From assembly GCA_018266575.1 (NCBI GenBank), contig JAFEAE010000016.1:248001-312000 (forward strand): a stretch of 64,000 nt of DNA. The letters run 5' to 3'. Source of the stretch: Bacteroidota bacterium (GTDB taxonomy: Bacteria; Bacteroidota; Bacteroidia; Chitinophagales; Chitinophagaceae). Under the pieces are notes generated by a model. The model was not told the DNA's origin. It made no database searches and saw only the letters and a list, made by a program, of their open reading frames with translations. Made by a program: the position numbers and the translations under genes. Position 1 is the stretch's first letter; every line of letters begins with the position of its first letter. Positions 44,589-53,578 of the stretch are shown here, one piece after another.

Positions 44589-44652
44589 TGCAGTTCACTC
44601 AAACAATCATCAATAATTTTTTCAAAATACATTTGTGAATTTCTTCGCAAAC

Positions 44653-45258
44653 ATGCACCGTTACTACGTTATATATAAACCATACCAGGTGCTTTCTCAA
44701 TTCACATCGCAGGAAGGCAAGCAAACACTGAAAGATTTTTTTGCAGTGCCGAATGATGTGTATGCTGTTGGCAGGCTCGATTATGACAGCGAAGGTTTGC
44801 TTATTCTTACCAACGACAAACAACTTAATTATCATTTACTGAACCCTTCATTCGAACATGAACGGGAATACCTGGTACAGGTTGATGGAGATATCAGTCA
44901 GCCGGCGGTCACCGGTTTACAGTCGTCGGTAGAGATCAATATCGATGGCAAATTTTATAAAACAAAAAAATGTTTTGCAGAGAAACTGATCACTGCACCT
45001 GATGTACCTGAGAGAAACCCACCGATACGTTTCAGAAAAAATATTCCTGTAAGTTGGGTGAAAATGATATTAACAGAAGGAAAGAACAGGCAGGTGAGAA
45101 AGATGACAGCAAAAGTTGGCTTTCCTACATTGCGGTTAATAAGATGGAGTATTGAACAAATTACAATTGATGGATTACAACCGGGAGAAATGCGGGAAAT
45201 AAGTAAACAGGAAATTTACCGGTTGTTAGCGATAGATGAAAAGAAATTCAACCGCTGA
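44653..45258 (+). CDS. rluE: Pseudouridine synthase, RluE/RsuA family
   Basis: 201 residues from ATG 44653 (an in-frame ATG at 44635 is also possible). No S4 domain. YVIYKPYQVLSQFTSQ, the catalytic Asp in VGRLDYDSEGLLILTND, and MILTEGKNRQVRKMTAKVGFPTLRLIRWSI are diagnostic. RluE modifies U2457 of 23S rRNA in E. coli; the exact site here is inferred. A GTTGCGTCGCAC repeat overlaps its stop. Confidence 0.92.
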   Translation: MHRYYVIYKPYQVLSQFTSQEGKQTLKDFFAVPNDVYAVGRLDYDSEGLLILTNDKQLNYHLLNPSFEHEREYLVQVDGDISQPAVTGLQSSVEINIDGKFYKTKKCFAEKLITAPDVPERNPPIRFRKNIPVSWVKMILTEGKNRQVRKMTAKVGFPTLRLIRWSIEQITIDGLQPGEMREISKQEIYRLLAIDEKKFNR

Positions 45259-45283
45259 AGTGTGCGACGCAACGATGGTGAAG
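45257..45283. repeat. Dispersed repeat GTTGCGTCGCAC, inverted copy
   Basis: AAGTGTGCGACGCAACGATG, starting in the rluE stop codon. Confidence 0.6.
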
Positions 45284-45299
45284 AGCGAACGAATGTTGG

Positions 45300-45442
45300 A
45301 TACCAAATAAAAAACTAAAAAGAAGAACAACTAAAAACTAAAGAGTCGAAAATTGAAAATGATCAAAGCTCAAGGCCAAAAGCTGATAGCTATTTCTCTG
45401 ACATCGTACATCGTAAATCTAACATCGTACATTCTTCAAACT
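45300..45442. repeat. Heptamer repeat upstream of yicC
   Basis: aaactaaaa-type words, then catcgta, catcgta, aatctaa, catcgta, cattc; almost a copy of 26785-26897. Confidence 0.65.
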
Positions 45443-45478
45443 CTTTCCTTATCTTTCCAAATCAAAAATTTCAATACC

Positions 45479-46354
45479 ATGCTAAAATCAATGACGGGTT
45501 TCGGAAGAAGTGAGCAAACGGTGGGAACTAAAACTTTTTTGGTTGATATAAAATCACTGAACGGAAAACAATTTGAACTGCAACTTAAATTGCCCGGGTT
45601 TTTGAAACCGTATGAATTTCAGATACGCAGGCTGATATCTGAGAAACTCGGACGCGGATCGCTCGATTGTACCATTAGCCTCAAACAAACCGGCGATGCA
45701 AAACCGGTTAGCATCAATACCGATCTGGCAAAAGCATATTACAAAGCATTGGCAGGTTTATCTGCGGAACTCAATCTCGATCCATCAAACATTCTGAGCA
45801 CATTGGTAAAAATGCCCGAAGTTATTACACCAACAAGCGATACATTAACGGATGAAGAATGGCGGGAGTTTGAACAAGTGATCCTTGCTGCCATCGACGA
45901 CCTTAACCTTCATCGCCTGGATGAGGGAAAGATCCTGGAAGAAGATCTGCTTTTGCGGATTAATAATATCCAGAAGCAACAGGATGAAGTGATAAAGCTT
46001 GAACCATTGCGCCAGCAGAAAATAAAAGAAGGTTTAAAAAAATTACTGGAAGAACATGCAGGTAAAGACAATTACGACCCCAACCGCATGGAACAGGAAC
46101 TTATCTATTATATTGAAAAGATCGATATCAGTGAAGAACAGGTCCGTTTAAAAAATCACTGCGATTATTTTAAGTCTGTACTGAATGAAGGCGACGACAG
46201 CAAAGGAAAAAAATTGTCTTTCATTCTGCAGGAGATCGGGAGGGAAATAAATACTACCGGCTCAAAAGCGTATGATTCTACCATACAAAAATGTGTGGTG
46301 CTCATGAAAGACGAATTGGAAAAAGCAAAAGAGCAGGTGTTGAATGTGCTGTAA
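45479..46354 (+). CDS. YicC family endoribonuclease
   Basis: 291 residues from ATG 45479; upstream codons are repeat-derived. MLKSMTGFGRSEQ at the start and ISEEQVRLKNHCDYFKSVLNE ... GKKLSFILQEIGREINTTGSKAYD at the end are the family hallmarks. YicC proteins are ring-shaped RNases that cut structured RNA. In many genomes gmk follows; here gldH does. Confidence 0.94.
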   Translation: MLKSMTGFGRSEQTVGTKTFLVDIKSLNGKQFELQLKLPGFLKPYEFQIRRLISEKLGRGSLDCTISLKQTGDAKPVSINTDLAKAYYKALAGLSAELNLDPSNILSTLVKMPEVITPTSDTLTDEEWREFEQVILAAIDDLNLHRLDEGKILEEDLLLRINNIQKQQDEVIKLEPLRQQKIKEGLKKLLEEHAGKDNYDPNRMEQELIYYIEKIDISEEQVRLKNHCDYFKSVLNEGDDSKGKKLSFILQEIGREINTTGSKAYDSTIQKCVVLMKDELEKAKEQVLNVL

Positions 46355-46386
46355 AGTAGTTAGTGATAAGTAGTAAGTGGTAAGTT
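46355..46386. repeat. Short heptamer array
   Basis: Units agtagtt, agtgata, agtagta, agtggta follow the yicC stop. Confidence 0.6.
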
Positions 46387-46421
46387 AAAAACCGAATTGT
46401 ACTTTTGTAAAAAATAGAGCA

Positions 46422-46892
46422 TTGAAAAAGACTTTCTTGTTCCTTATTTCTTATTCCTTATTTCTCGCTTCCTGTGTTCCAACCATCGATGTTTTTGAAA
46501 AGGATGTTGCTATTCCCAAACAACAATGGAGCAGCGATTTCAAACCTGAGATTTCATTTTCCATTACCGATACAGTTTCATTATATAATGTATACCTGGT
46601 GATCCGGCATACCGATGCCTATAACTATAATAATATATGGGTGAAAGCTACCGTGCAACAACCCGGCGATAAATCAACCAAAAGCGAACAATACGACCTG
46701 CGCCTTGCCGCAAACGATAAAGGCTGGCTTGGTTCTGCAATGGATGATATTTACGAACAACGTGTGTTGATACAACCACAAACAAAATTTAGCAAAGCCG
46801 GAAGCTACCAGTTCACCCTCGAACAGGTGATGCGTGAAGACCCGTTACTGCATGTAATGAATGTTGGTTTAAGAGTTGAGAAAGCGAAATAA
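46422..46892 (+). CDS. gldH: Gliding motility lipoprotein GldH
   Basis: 156 residues, beginning at TTG 46422, where the signal peptide starts at once (MKKTFLFLISYSLFLASC, lipid Cys 18). Body patterns VFEKDVAIPKQQWSSDFKPEISFSI, YNVYLVIRHTDAYNYNNIWVKATVQ and QVMREDPLLHVMNVGLRVEKA are typical of GldH. Required for gliding in Flavobacterium; in this group it persists in non-gliders too. A TACTTTTG box is at 46400-46407. Confidence 0.9.
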   Translation: MKKTFLFLISYSLFLASCVPTIDVFEKDVAIPKQQWSSDFKPEISFSITDTVSLYNVYLVIRHTDAYNYNNIWVKATVQQPGDKSTKSEQYDLRLAANDKGWLGSAMDDIYEQRVLIQPQTKFSKAGSYQFTLEQVMREDPLLHVMNVGLRVEKAK

Positions 46893-47045
46893 GACAATGT
46901 ACGATTTGGGATGTACGATGTACGATTTCTGAGAAATAGTTGCCCGTCGTCAGTCAGCAGTTTTCAGTTCTTTAAATTCTTAGCCTCCAAATTTTTAGTT
47001 TTTAGTCTTTTCTTTTTTAGTTTTTATTTGTTAACCAGTATTAGT
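46893..47045. repeat. Heptamer repeat after gldH
   Basis: Units tgtacga, tttggga, tgtacga, tgtacga, then cagtcag and tttttag-type words. Confidence 0.65.
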
Positions 47046-47053
47046 CCACTCTT

Positions 47054-47080
47054 CATCATTCTTGCGTCGCACTCTTCAAC
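47054..47080. repeat. Dispersed repeat GTTGCGTCGCAC, copy
   Basis: CATTCTTGCGTCGCACTCTT, one mismatch group from the copy at 10614. Confidence 0.6.
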
Positions 47081-47177
47081 TGAAGCAATTCTATTGAGCG
47101 CTAAGTAAAAGCAACATTCGTTGATCTCATATCATTTATTACCGATTCATTACTTTTATTACTGAAATTTCATTCGG

Positions 47178-48143
47178 GTGAAAAAACTTAATCAGGTTAA
47201 AATCGTAGTTTTTGTTTACTGGTTCCTGCTGGTTTATATTATTGCTGCATTGGTATGGTGGTTCATTGCCCTTCAACAGCAGAACATCCAAATGATGGAA
47301 TATAAGCTCGAAGAACTAAAGCACGACGATATACACTTTATCCGGAAAACAGAAGAAATACATCTCGAAGCCAAAAGAAAAACCGCTCAATACATTGGCG
47401 AAGGCAGCACCTTTTTATTACTGATCATTGTCGGTGCTGTTTTTGTGTACCGTGCAGTCCGCCGGCAATTTAAGTTGCAGCAACAGCAGCAGAATTTTAT
47501 GATGGCGGTAACCCACGAATTAAAAACACCCATCGCTGTTGCAAAACTAAACTTAGAAACACTGCAACGATATAAGCTCGATGAAGACAAGCGGCAAAAA
47601 ATGCTGCAATCTGCATTATCCGAAACAAACCGCTTAAATACATTAGCGAGCAATATTCTCGTATCGTCTCAATTAGAAGGCGGCAATTATTACCTCTCAA
47701 AAGAAAACCTGGACCTTTCTGCATTAGTAATAGCTTCTGCAAAAGATTACCAGCAACGTTTCCCCGAAAAAAAATGGCAGGTAAATGTGCATCCGGATAT
47801 ATCGGTAAAAGGTGATACATTATTACTGCAGATGCTGGTGAATAATCTAATTGAGAATGCTATCAAATATTCCCCGAAACAATCTCAGATAACCATCAAA
47901 TTAAAAAAAGAAAATAATTCTAATTCTGTGCTATATGTAAAAGATGAAGGGCCGGGAATTCCTGCTGATGAAAAGAAGAAGATATTCGAAAAATTTTATC
48001 GCGTGGGAAATGAATCTACACGCAGCGCACAGGGAACGGGCTTGGGATTATACCTTTGCAAAAAAATAGCGAAAGATCATAATGCATCAATTGGTGTAAC
48101 GGATAATTCGCCATCAGGAAGTATTTTTACAGTAACATTTTAA
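47178..48143 (+). CDS. Sensor histidine kinase
   Basis: 321 residues from GTG 47178. Two membrane helices (about 9-31, 75-94) around a 40-residue periplasmic loop too short for a folded sensor domain. Phospho-His in MMAVTHELKTPIAVAK, N box MLVNNLIENAIKYSP, G boxes DEGPGIPADEKKKIFEKFYRVGN and GTGLGLYLCKKIAKDH. Pairs with the response regulator 49 bp downstream. Confidence 0.94.
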   Translation: MKKLNQVKIVVFVYWFLLVYIIAALVWWFIALQQQNIQMMEYKLEELKHDDIHFIRKTEEIHLEAKRKTAQYIGEGSTFLLLIIVGAVFVYRAVRRQFKLQQQQQNFMMAVTHELKTPIAVAKLNLETLQRYKLDEDKRQKMLQSALSETNRLNTLASNILVSSQLEGGNYYLSKENLDLSALVIASAKDYQQRFPEKKWQVNVHPDISVKGDTLLLQMLVNNLIENAIKYSPKQSQITIKLKKENNSNSVLYVKDEGPGIPADEKKKIFEKFYRVGNESTRSAQGTGLGLYLCKKIAKDHNASIGVTDNSPSGSIFTVTF

Positions 48144-48144
48144 C

Positions 48145-48179
48145 GCCTTCTCCGGAAGAGAAGGTTGGGGGTAAGGTGC
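48145..48179. repeat. REP-like palindromic element
   Basis: CCTTCTCCGGAAGAGAAGG with a GTTGGGGGTAAGGTGC tail: the inverted counterpart of the element inside holB. Lies between sensor kinase and regulator genes. Confidence 0.65.
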
Positions 48180-48192
48180 AATAAATGTATTT

Positions 48193-48897
48193 ATGAGCGA
48201 AAAAAAATTATCCATCCTTTTGGTAGAAGATGAAGAAAACCTGCACGAGGCCCTAAAATTAAACCTCGAACTGGAAGGTTATGAAGTGACTTCAGCCTAT
48301 GATGGTGCAAAGGCATTAAAATCTATTCAACAGGAATATTTTAACCTCATTATCCTTGATGTGATGCTGCCGGGCATTGATGGCATCAGCATTGCAGAAA
48401 CCGTGCGTGTGCAGAATAATAATGTGCCGATACTTATGTTAAGCGCAAAAGATAGCAGCGCAGACCGTGTATTAGGCCTAAAAAAAGGTGCAGATGATTA
48501 TCTTACCAAACCATTCAATCTTGAAGAATTATTACTGCGGATCCAGAAGCTGGTTGAAAAAAATAAAAAGATAGAAGCCAAAACTTCCGTTGGTGATAAA
48601 TACAGCTTTGGAAAAAATACCATTGACTTTAAAGCGCAGGAAGCCTTAAATAAAAAAGGGCAGCGTATACCGCTCAGCAAAAAAGAAGCAATGCTTTTAA
48701 AATTGCTGATAGAAAACAAAAATGAAGTGGTAACACGTGAAAAAATTTTACAGGCTGTATGGGGGTATAACGTTTATCCTACAACAAGAACTATTGATAA
48801 TTTCATCCTGAGCTTCCGGAAATATTTTGAAGAAGACAGCCGTAATCCTAAATATTTTCATTCCGTTCGTGGCGTTGGTTACAAGTACAGCGAATAG
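48193..48897 (+). CDS. OmpR-family response regulator
   Basis: 234 residues. Receiver: LLVEDEENL, phospho-Asp in LIILDVMLPGIDG, YLTKPFNLEEL; winged helix: LSKKEAMLLKLLIENKNEVVTREKILQAVWG, IDNFILSFRKYFE, FHSVRGVGYKYS. Ends 1 bp from the convergent batD stop with no room for a separate terminator. Confidence 0.95.
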   Translation: MSEKKLSILLVEDEENLHEALKLNLELEGYEVTSAYDGAKALKSIQQEYFNLIILDVMLPGIDGISIAETVRVQNNNVPILMLSAKDSSADRVLGLKKGADDYLTKPFNLEELLLRIQKLVEKNKKIEAKTSVGDKYSFGKNTIDFKAQEALNKKGQRIPLSKKEAMLLKLLIENKNEVVTREKILQAVWGYNVYPTTRTIDNFILSFRKYFEEDSRNPKYFHSVRGVGYKYSE

Positions 48898-48898
48898 G

Positions 48899-50794
48899 TT
48901 ATGCTTCCTGTAAGTATTTAATGATCCTTTCTGACTGGTTAAGCAATTGAAGCATGTTGCCTTCATTATGGTTTGGAGTGTACAGGTTCATTTCACATTC
49001 ATTGAAAATATTTTCCATTGAAGAGATCGTATAGTCATCCCAGCCCTTTGCTTTTAATTGGGTGATGATATTATTTTTATTCCACTCGCTCGCGGGCAAC
49101 GATAAACGTTCATTCACTGTTTCCCACAATACCTGGTTCAGCTCTTTATAAAAGCTATTGTATTCCCCGTTTGATAATAATTTTCTTGCTTTTATCAACG
49201 GATCAACCGGCTCCGGCACGGGGAGCTGTATATTTTCACTGGCAACAACCGGTGAAGCAACTATTGCCGGTTCTGTTTTCTTTTCTGTTTTTTTCAGTTT
49301 CACATTTTGTCTCCACAAATACAAGGCAAGCCCGGAAAGGATCAGCACAGCGAAAAACCATTCCAAATGCTGCTGAAAAAAGTTTTTTATTGTGCCTGTT
49401 GTTTCTCCTTTCGAAAAAACCATTCCTGCTTTTTGTTTTATTGCGGTGCTTGCTGTAAAATTCAATGCCGCCGATTCCACTGTTTTATAGGATGCCGTTG
49501 TTGGATCGAAGTACGAAAAATCAATGGCAGGCAATGTATAATCCCCTTTTGATTTTGGGGAAAAAACATATTCAAATGTTTTTGTGCCGCTTAATGGTGC
49601 AACTGTTTTATTCACATCTTCCTTTGCAGTCGGGTCGTAAGCGTCTACAGAATCCGGCCATTTAATCGCCGGTGCATTTACAACAGGAAGGTTACCGTTT
49701 CCTTTTACAATAACTTTTAGTGTAGCTGCATCTTTCGCTGCAATGTTTTTATTTTCAATCGAAGCATCAATTGTAAAATGCCCAACCGCTCCGTTAAAGT
49801 CTGCAGGTTTATTTGCATCAGGCAGTGGTTTGATGGTAATTAAAACAGGCTTACTGTCTAATGTAATATCCTGGCTCACTTCTGTGCCTTCATCTCCCTG
49901 CATCTGGCTGAACATTTCGTCAAGCAGACTCTCTCTTCTGTTTGATCTGCGGTCCTTTTTTATAAAATAGACTTTGTTCTCCACTTCAACAGGATCGAGT
50001 TGTACTGTTCCTGCCTGTAGTGGGATCAATTGTGCTTTCCGGATAACATGCACCGAAAATTGTTTTCCGTTTAAAGTTTCTACAGATGATGCATCCGAGC
50101 CCGGATCAATCATATCATATACACTGAAACCATTCAGCGATGGTTGCTTGGTAACACGCGATTCCGAGCGCAAACATGAATACAATTTATATGTAGCAAC
50201 TATCGGTTCACCCACATAACAATTTGTTTTATCGACAACCACCCGGACAAATAAATTCTTCCTGATCTTATCGGCAATATTTTCTCCCGGTTTTAAAATA
50301 TATTCTTTGCTTGGTTCTGCAGGTTCATCAGGCCACAATGATTGCAATAATGAAGGAGTTGTTACATTATTATTCGGGGAACTGTTTGCGTTGACAATGA
50401 TCGTAACTGCATTCGATTTCATTTCTTTTCCATCAACAGTTGCGGTGGCGCCTTGTATGGTGAACTTACCTGTTTTTGTTGGTTGAAGCACAAAAGAAAT
50501 CCCTTTGTATTGAGATGTCGCACCGTTGATGATGCTCATTCCGCTTGATTGTATCGGCCCCTCAACAATCTTGAAGTCAGGGAAAGACGGTGGTAAAAGA
50601 TGCTCTATATCCTTTGCATTTTCTGCAATGAATTCAATTTGTACATAATCATTCCTGCCCACTTCATTGCTGCTTGCTACAGTAGTAAATTTCACCTGCG
50701 CCGTTACAAAAGCAACAGAAAAAATAGCGGCGAAAATAAAAATGCTGGAACGTAAATATTTGCCTATAACCATCTGTTTAAAAAATTCTCGCAT
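48899..50794 (-). CDS. batD: BatD family protein
   Basis: 631 residues. Signal or anchor at the N-terminus, then immunoglobulin-like domains (FTTVASSNEVGRNDYVQIEFIAENAKD; GENIADKIRKNLFVRVVVDKTNCYVGEPIVATYKLYSCLRSESRVTKQPSLNGF; DVKVKGNGNLP-type strands), one membrane helix near 480 (WFFAVLILSGLALYLW) and a cytoplasmic C-terminus. BatD usually lies in a moxR-batABCDE operon tied to aerotolerance; here it is alone, next to a two-component system. Confidence 0.9.
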   Translation of the reverse strand: MREFFKQMVIGKYLRSSIFIFAAIFSVAFVTAQVKFTTVASSNEVGRNDYVQIEFIAENAKDIEHLLPPSFPDFKIVEGPIQSSGMSIINGATSQYKGISFVLQPTKTGKFTIQGATATVDGKEMKSNAVTIIVNANSSPNNNVTTPSLLQSLWPDEPAEPSKEYILKPGENIADKIRKNLFVRVVVDKTNCYVGEPIVATYKLYSCLRSESRVTKQPSLNGFSVYDMIDPGSDASSVETLNGKQFSVHVIRKAQLIPLQAGTVQLDPVEVENKVYFIKKDRRSNRRESLLDEMFSQMQGDEGTEVSQDITLDSKPVLITIKPLPDANKPADFNGAVGHFTIDASIENKNIAAKDAATLKVIVKGNGNLPVVNAPAIKWPDSVDAYDPTAKEDVNKTVAPLSGTKTFEYVFSPKSKGDYTLPAIDFSYFDPTTASYKTVESAALNFTASTAIKQKAGMVFSKGETTGTIKNFFQQHLEWFFAVLILSGLALYLWRQNVKLKKTEKKTEPAIVASPVVASENIQLPVPEPVDPLIKARKLLSNGEYNSFYKELNQVLWETVNERLSLPASEWNKNNIITQLKAKGWDDYTISSMENIFNECEMNLYTPNHNEGNMLQLLNQSERIIKYLQEA

Positions 50795-50884
50795 AACAAC
50801 ACATCGCTGTACCTGTTTACAAATATAAAAATGGATTGGTTCAAAAGCACAGCCAGCGAGGGTTAAAACACCGTTAAGATTTTT

Positions 50885-51054
50885 GTCTGAACCGGGATTT
50901 CGTGAGATTAATGGGATTGATAAGATTATGAAGCTGGTATCTTAATCAATCATAAAAATCAGTGTCATCGGCGGTCTATAAATTTTGCAATAAGAATTTA
51001 AACAAATATAAAATCCCAAAAATCTTTCTAATCTCTCCAAATCCAGGTTCAGAC
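50885..51054. mobile_element. MITE-like element, 170 bp, no coding capacity
   Basis: Terminal inverted repeats GTCTGAACCGGGATTT (50885-50900) and AAATCCAGGTTCAGAC (51039-51054), 16 bp with one mismatch. The interior (gggattgataag...aaatcccaaaaatc) is also partly palindromic. No target-site duplication was identified. Confidence 0.6.
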
Positions 51055-51064
51055 ATTTCCCGGT

Positions 51065-51781
51065 TCAGAGATCCCCCAACTGCGGACGTAATACTATATC
51101 TTCAACGGTTGCCTGCGCAGAAAGCAACGTTGATGCGTAGATCATTTCAGCAATATCGTTGGCCTCCATAATCCGTTTGGGATCAATGCCGCTTGCAGCC
51201 CAGGAATCCGTATATGCGGCGCCGGGATAAACCGCAGTTACCTTAATTCCATAAGGCTTCATTTCTTCCCGTAAATTCTTTGAAAAACCAGCCAATGCAA
51301 ATTTGCTGATACTATATGAGCCGCCGTTTTTATACGCCTGCAAAGATGCAATGGAACAAATATTAAAAATATGCCCACGTGAGCCCGAAGCATTGCTTTG
51401 CTGCATCATTTCTGGAATTAATGTGCGGGTAAGATGATAGGCACTGTATAAATTCACCGCGATCATTTGTTCCAATGCATTTTCGTCTTCATTATAAACA
51501 CTTCCGGGAATAAATTGCCCGGCATTGTTGATCAGCACATCAATCGAAATTCCCGTATCAATAATCCATTCGCCGAATTCTTTTGCTTCTTCTTTTTTGG
51601 TAAGATCGAAAGCTTTTGATTTGATAATGGCCTTCGGGTATCTTATTACCAATTCATCCGCAGTTTTTTGCAATGTGTTTTTATTTTTTGAGCACAGGTA
51701 AAGATTGTAACCGCCTTTTGCAAAACGCTCTGCAATGGCTTTGCCTAATCCGCGTGATGCACCGGTGATGATAATATTCAT
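51065..51781 (-). CDS. Short-chain dehydrogenase/reductase
   Basis: 238 residues. Classical SDR: TGASRGLGKAIAERF, INNAGQFIPG, Ser in NICSIASLQAY, Tyr-x-x-x-Lys in YSISKFALAGF, and AVYPGAAYTDS. NAD(P)-dependent oxidoreductase of unknown substrate. Divergent from the HAD gene. Confidence 0.9.
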   Translation of the reverse strand: MNIIITGASRGLGKAIAERFAKGGYNLYLCSKNKNTLQKTADELVIRYPKAIIKSKAFDLTKKEEAKEFGEWIIDTGISIDVLINNAGQFIPGSVYNEDENALEQMIAVNLYSAYHLTRTLIPEMMQQSNASGSRGHIFNICSIASLQAYKNGGSYSISKFALAGFSKNLREEMKPYGIKVTAVYPGAAYTDSWAASGIDPKRIMEANDIAEMIYASTLLSAQATVEDIVLRPQLGDL

Positions 51782-51815
51782 ATTTACGATTTATGATGTG
51801 GGATGTACGATTTTT
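51779..51815. repeat. Short heptamer array
   Basis: Units atttacg, atttatg, atgtggg, atgtacg, atttttg in the SDR-HAD gap. Confidence 0.6.
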
Positions 51816-51898
51816 GCTATTCTGAATTTCTTATCAAATTTAAACAGCTTAATGATTCATCACTTATTTACCTTTCAGCACAAGTTGTACATTGCGGC

Positions 51899-52594
51899 AT
51901 GAAATACAAGCATCTTTTTTTTGATCTGGACCATACGCTTTGGGATTTTGAAGCAAATAGCAGGCAAACGTTGGAAGAAATGTATGAATCAATGCAACTG
52001 AAAGAAAAAGGCGTATATGACTTTGACCTCTTTCACAAAAATTATCTCGTATATAATGATAAATTGTGGGAACGTTACCGTAATGGATTTATTAAGGTAG
52101 ATGAATTGCGCTGGAAACGCATGTGGTTGACCTTACTTGATTTTAAAATCGGCAGTGAAGTTCTGGCAAGAGAAATGGGGGCTCATTTTTTAGATCTTTT
52201 ACCAACACGAAAAATATTATTTCCTTATGCCATCGAGCTGCTGAAATATCTCACTCAAAAAAAATACCAGCTTCATCTTATTACGAACGGGTTCGAAAAA
52301 ACCCAACATAGCAAGCTTGAAAATTCGGGATTGAATTCCTTTTTTAAAGAAGTGATCACCTCAGAAAGTTCTAACAGTTTAAAACCACACAAAGAAATCT
52401 TTGAATACGCCTTTCAGAAAACCGGGGCTAAAAAAGAAGAAAGCATTATGATCGGCGACAGCATTGAAGTGGATATTCAAGGGGCTATCAATGCAGGCAT
52501 CGACCAGGTTTATGTAAACCATCTACATGTTACGCCAAGTATTATACCAACATATACAGTTCATTCATTAAAAGAGCTGGAGTCTATCTTTTAA
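51899..52594 (+). CDS. YjjG family nucleotide phosphatase (HAD)
   Basis: 231 residues from ATG 51899; the upstream frame is not family-like. HAD motifs: FFDLDHTLWDFEANS (nucleophile Asp), LITNGFEKTQHSKLENSGL, SLKPHKEIFEYAFQKTG and MIGDSIEVDIQGAINAGI. Related to YjjG, which dephosphorylates non-canonical pyrimidine nucleotides. Confidence 0.93.
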   Translation: MKYKHLFFDLDHTLWDFEANSRQTLEEMYESMQLKEKGVYDFDLFHKNYLVYNDKLWERYRNGFIKVDELRWKRMWLTLLDFKIGSEVLAREMGAHFLDLLPTRKILFPYAIELLKYLTQKKYQLHLITNGFEKTQHSKLENSGLNSFFKEVITSESSNSLKPHKEIFEYAFQKTGAKKEESIMIGDSIEVDIQGAINAGIDQVYVNHLHVTPSIIPTYTVHSLKELESIF

Positions 52595-52601
52595 AATAAA
52601 A

Positions 52602-52622
52602 AATCCCATCAATGATGGGATT
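52602..52622 (-). terminator. Terminator of the small secreted protein gene
   Basis: AATCCCATCA/TGATGGGATT inverted repeat; the T-tract is on the minus-strand side. Confidence 0.7.
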
Positions 52623-52642
52623 GAAATAAGTTTAAAAAAAAA

Positions 52643-52798
52643 TCAGGTTGTTTTCTTTTTAGCACACTGCTTACCGCATGTTTTTCCGGAAGCAGTCTTC
52701 TTTGATTTTTCTTTATTCTTGTCTTTACCTCCATCGGCTGCAAATGCAAAACCGGAGATCAAAAAAGCCGCCGTTGCCAATGCAAATATCTTTTTCAT
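52643..52798 (-). CDS. Small secreted Lys-rich protein with CGKQC motif
   Basis: 51 residues. Signal peptide MKKIFALATAAFLISGFAFA, then a very basic mature part (GGKDKNKEKSKKTASGKTCGKQCAKKKTT) with one Cys pair spaced CxxxC. It has its own terminator and follows psd by about 80 bp. Probably real because of the clean signal peptide and terminator; no family is recognised. Possibly metal-binding or cell-surface. Confidence 0.7.
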   Translation of the reverse strand: MKKIFALATAAFLISGFAFAADGGKDKNKEKSKKTASGKTCGKQCAKKKTT

Positions 52799-52876
52799 GC
52801 AAGCTATTTTTCTTTATTAATATTTTTCCGAGGTATACCATACCTGGGTGATAAATTTACGTTTTCTTTTTGAGAT

Positions 52877-53533
52877 TTACCAGCTCGCTAAAACCGTTAC
52901 CCCACCTTGTACTACCTGGTTCAACTGAACCTCTATTTTTGTTCCCGGAGGGAGCAATAAATCAACCCGTGACCCGAATTTAATGAATCCCATTTCAGCA
53001 CTTTGATCTACTTTTTGTCCTACAGTTAAATAATTCACAATACGCTTTGCCAATGCACCTGCAATTTGTTTTACCAGGATTTCTCCTTTTGCATTTCGTA
53101 TTACCACACTATGCCTTTCATTTTCTGTAGATGATTTTGGGTTCCATGCGACGAGGTATTTTCCCTTATGATATTTGCTATACACTACTTCGCCATTTAC
53201 CGGGTTGCGGTTCTGGTGCACATTTGCCGGGCTCATAAAAACAGATACCTGCAGGCGTTTGTCTTTGAAATATTCTTCATCTGTTATTTCCTCAATCACT
53301 ACCACTTTTCCGTCGGCAGGGCAAACAATCGCGTTTTCTGCAACAGTTAACTTCCTGCTTGGCACACGGAAAAAAGAAACGAGAAATAATACGAGTGCAA
53401 GTGTTACCAGGAAAATAAGCCAGCTTAACCACGGCAGCTGAAAGCTGATAAAATAAAATGAAATGAGATTGATAATTGCAAAAAGCAAAAAACTGATCGC
53501 AATTGTTTTATATCCTTCTTTATGAATTGTCAT
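52877..53533 (-). CDS. psd: Phosphatidylserine decarboxylase-related protein
   Basis: 218 residues. Two membrane helices (about 13-30, 34-52), then VCPADGKVVVIEE, FMSPANVHQNRNPVNGEVVYSKYHKGKY, and GFIKFGSRVDLLLPPGTKIEV, where the Gly-Ser is the self-cleavage site that makes the pyruvoyl group. The length matches the short Psd type. It would make phosphatidylethanolamine, downstream of CdsA in the same pathway and operon. Confidence 0.93.
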   Translation of the reverse strand: MTIHKEGYKTIAISFLLFAIINLISFYFISFQLPWLSWLIFLVTLALVLFLVSFFRVPSRKLTVAENAIVCPADGKVVVIEEITDEEYFKDKRLQVSVFMSPANVHQNRNPVNGEVVYSKYHKGKYLVAWNPKSSTENERHSVVIRNAKGEILVKQIAGALAKRIVNYLTVGQKVDQSAEMGFIKFGSRVDLLLPPGTKIEVQLNQVVQGGVTVLASW

Positions 53534-53578
53534 CGGGTTAAATTGAAATGCAAATCTATGAAATGAGGTTGTAGTTTT

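Larger units (their letters stand above)
44147..44652. other. Intergenic region between lpxD and rluE
   Basis: About 500 bp, AT-rich. Holds a possible frameshifted small frame (44151-44328, minus) and the candidate small RNA 2 (44516-44588, plus). No other gene is seen. Confidence 0.6.
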
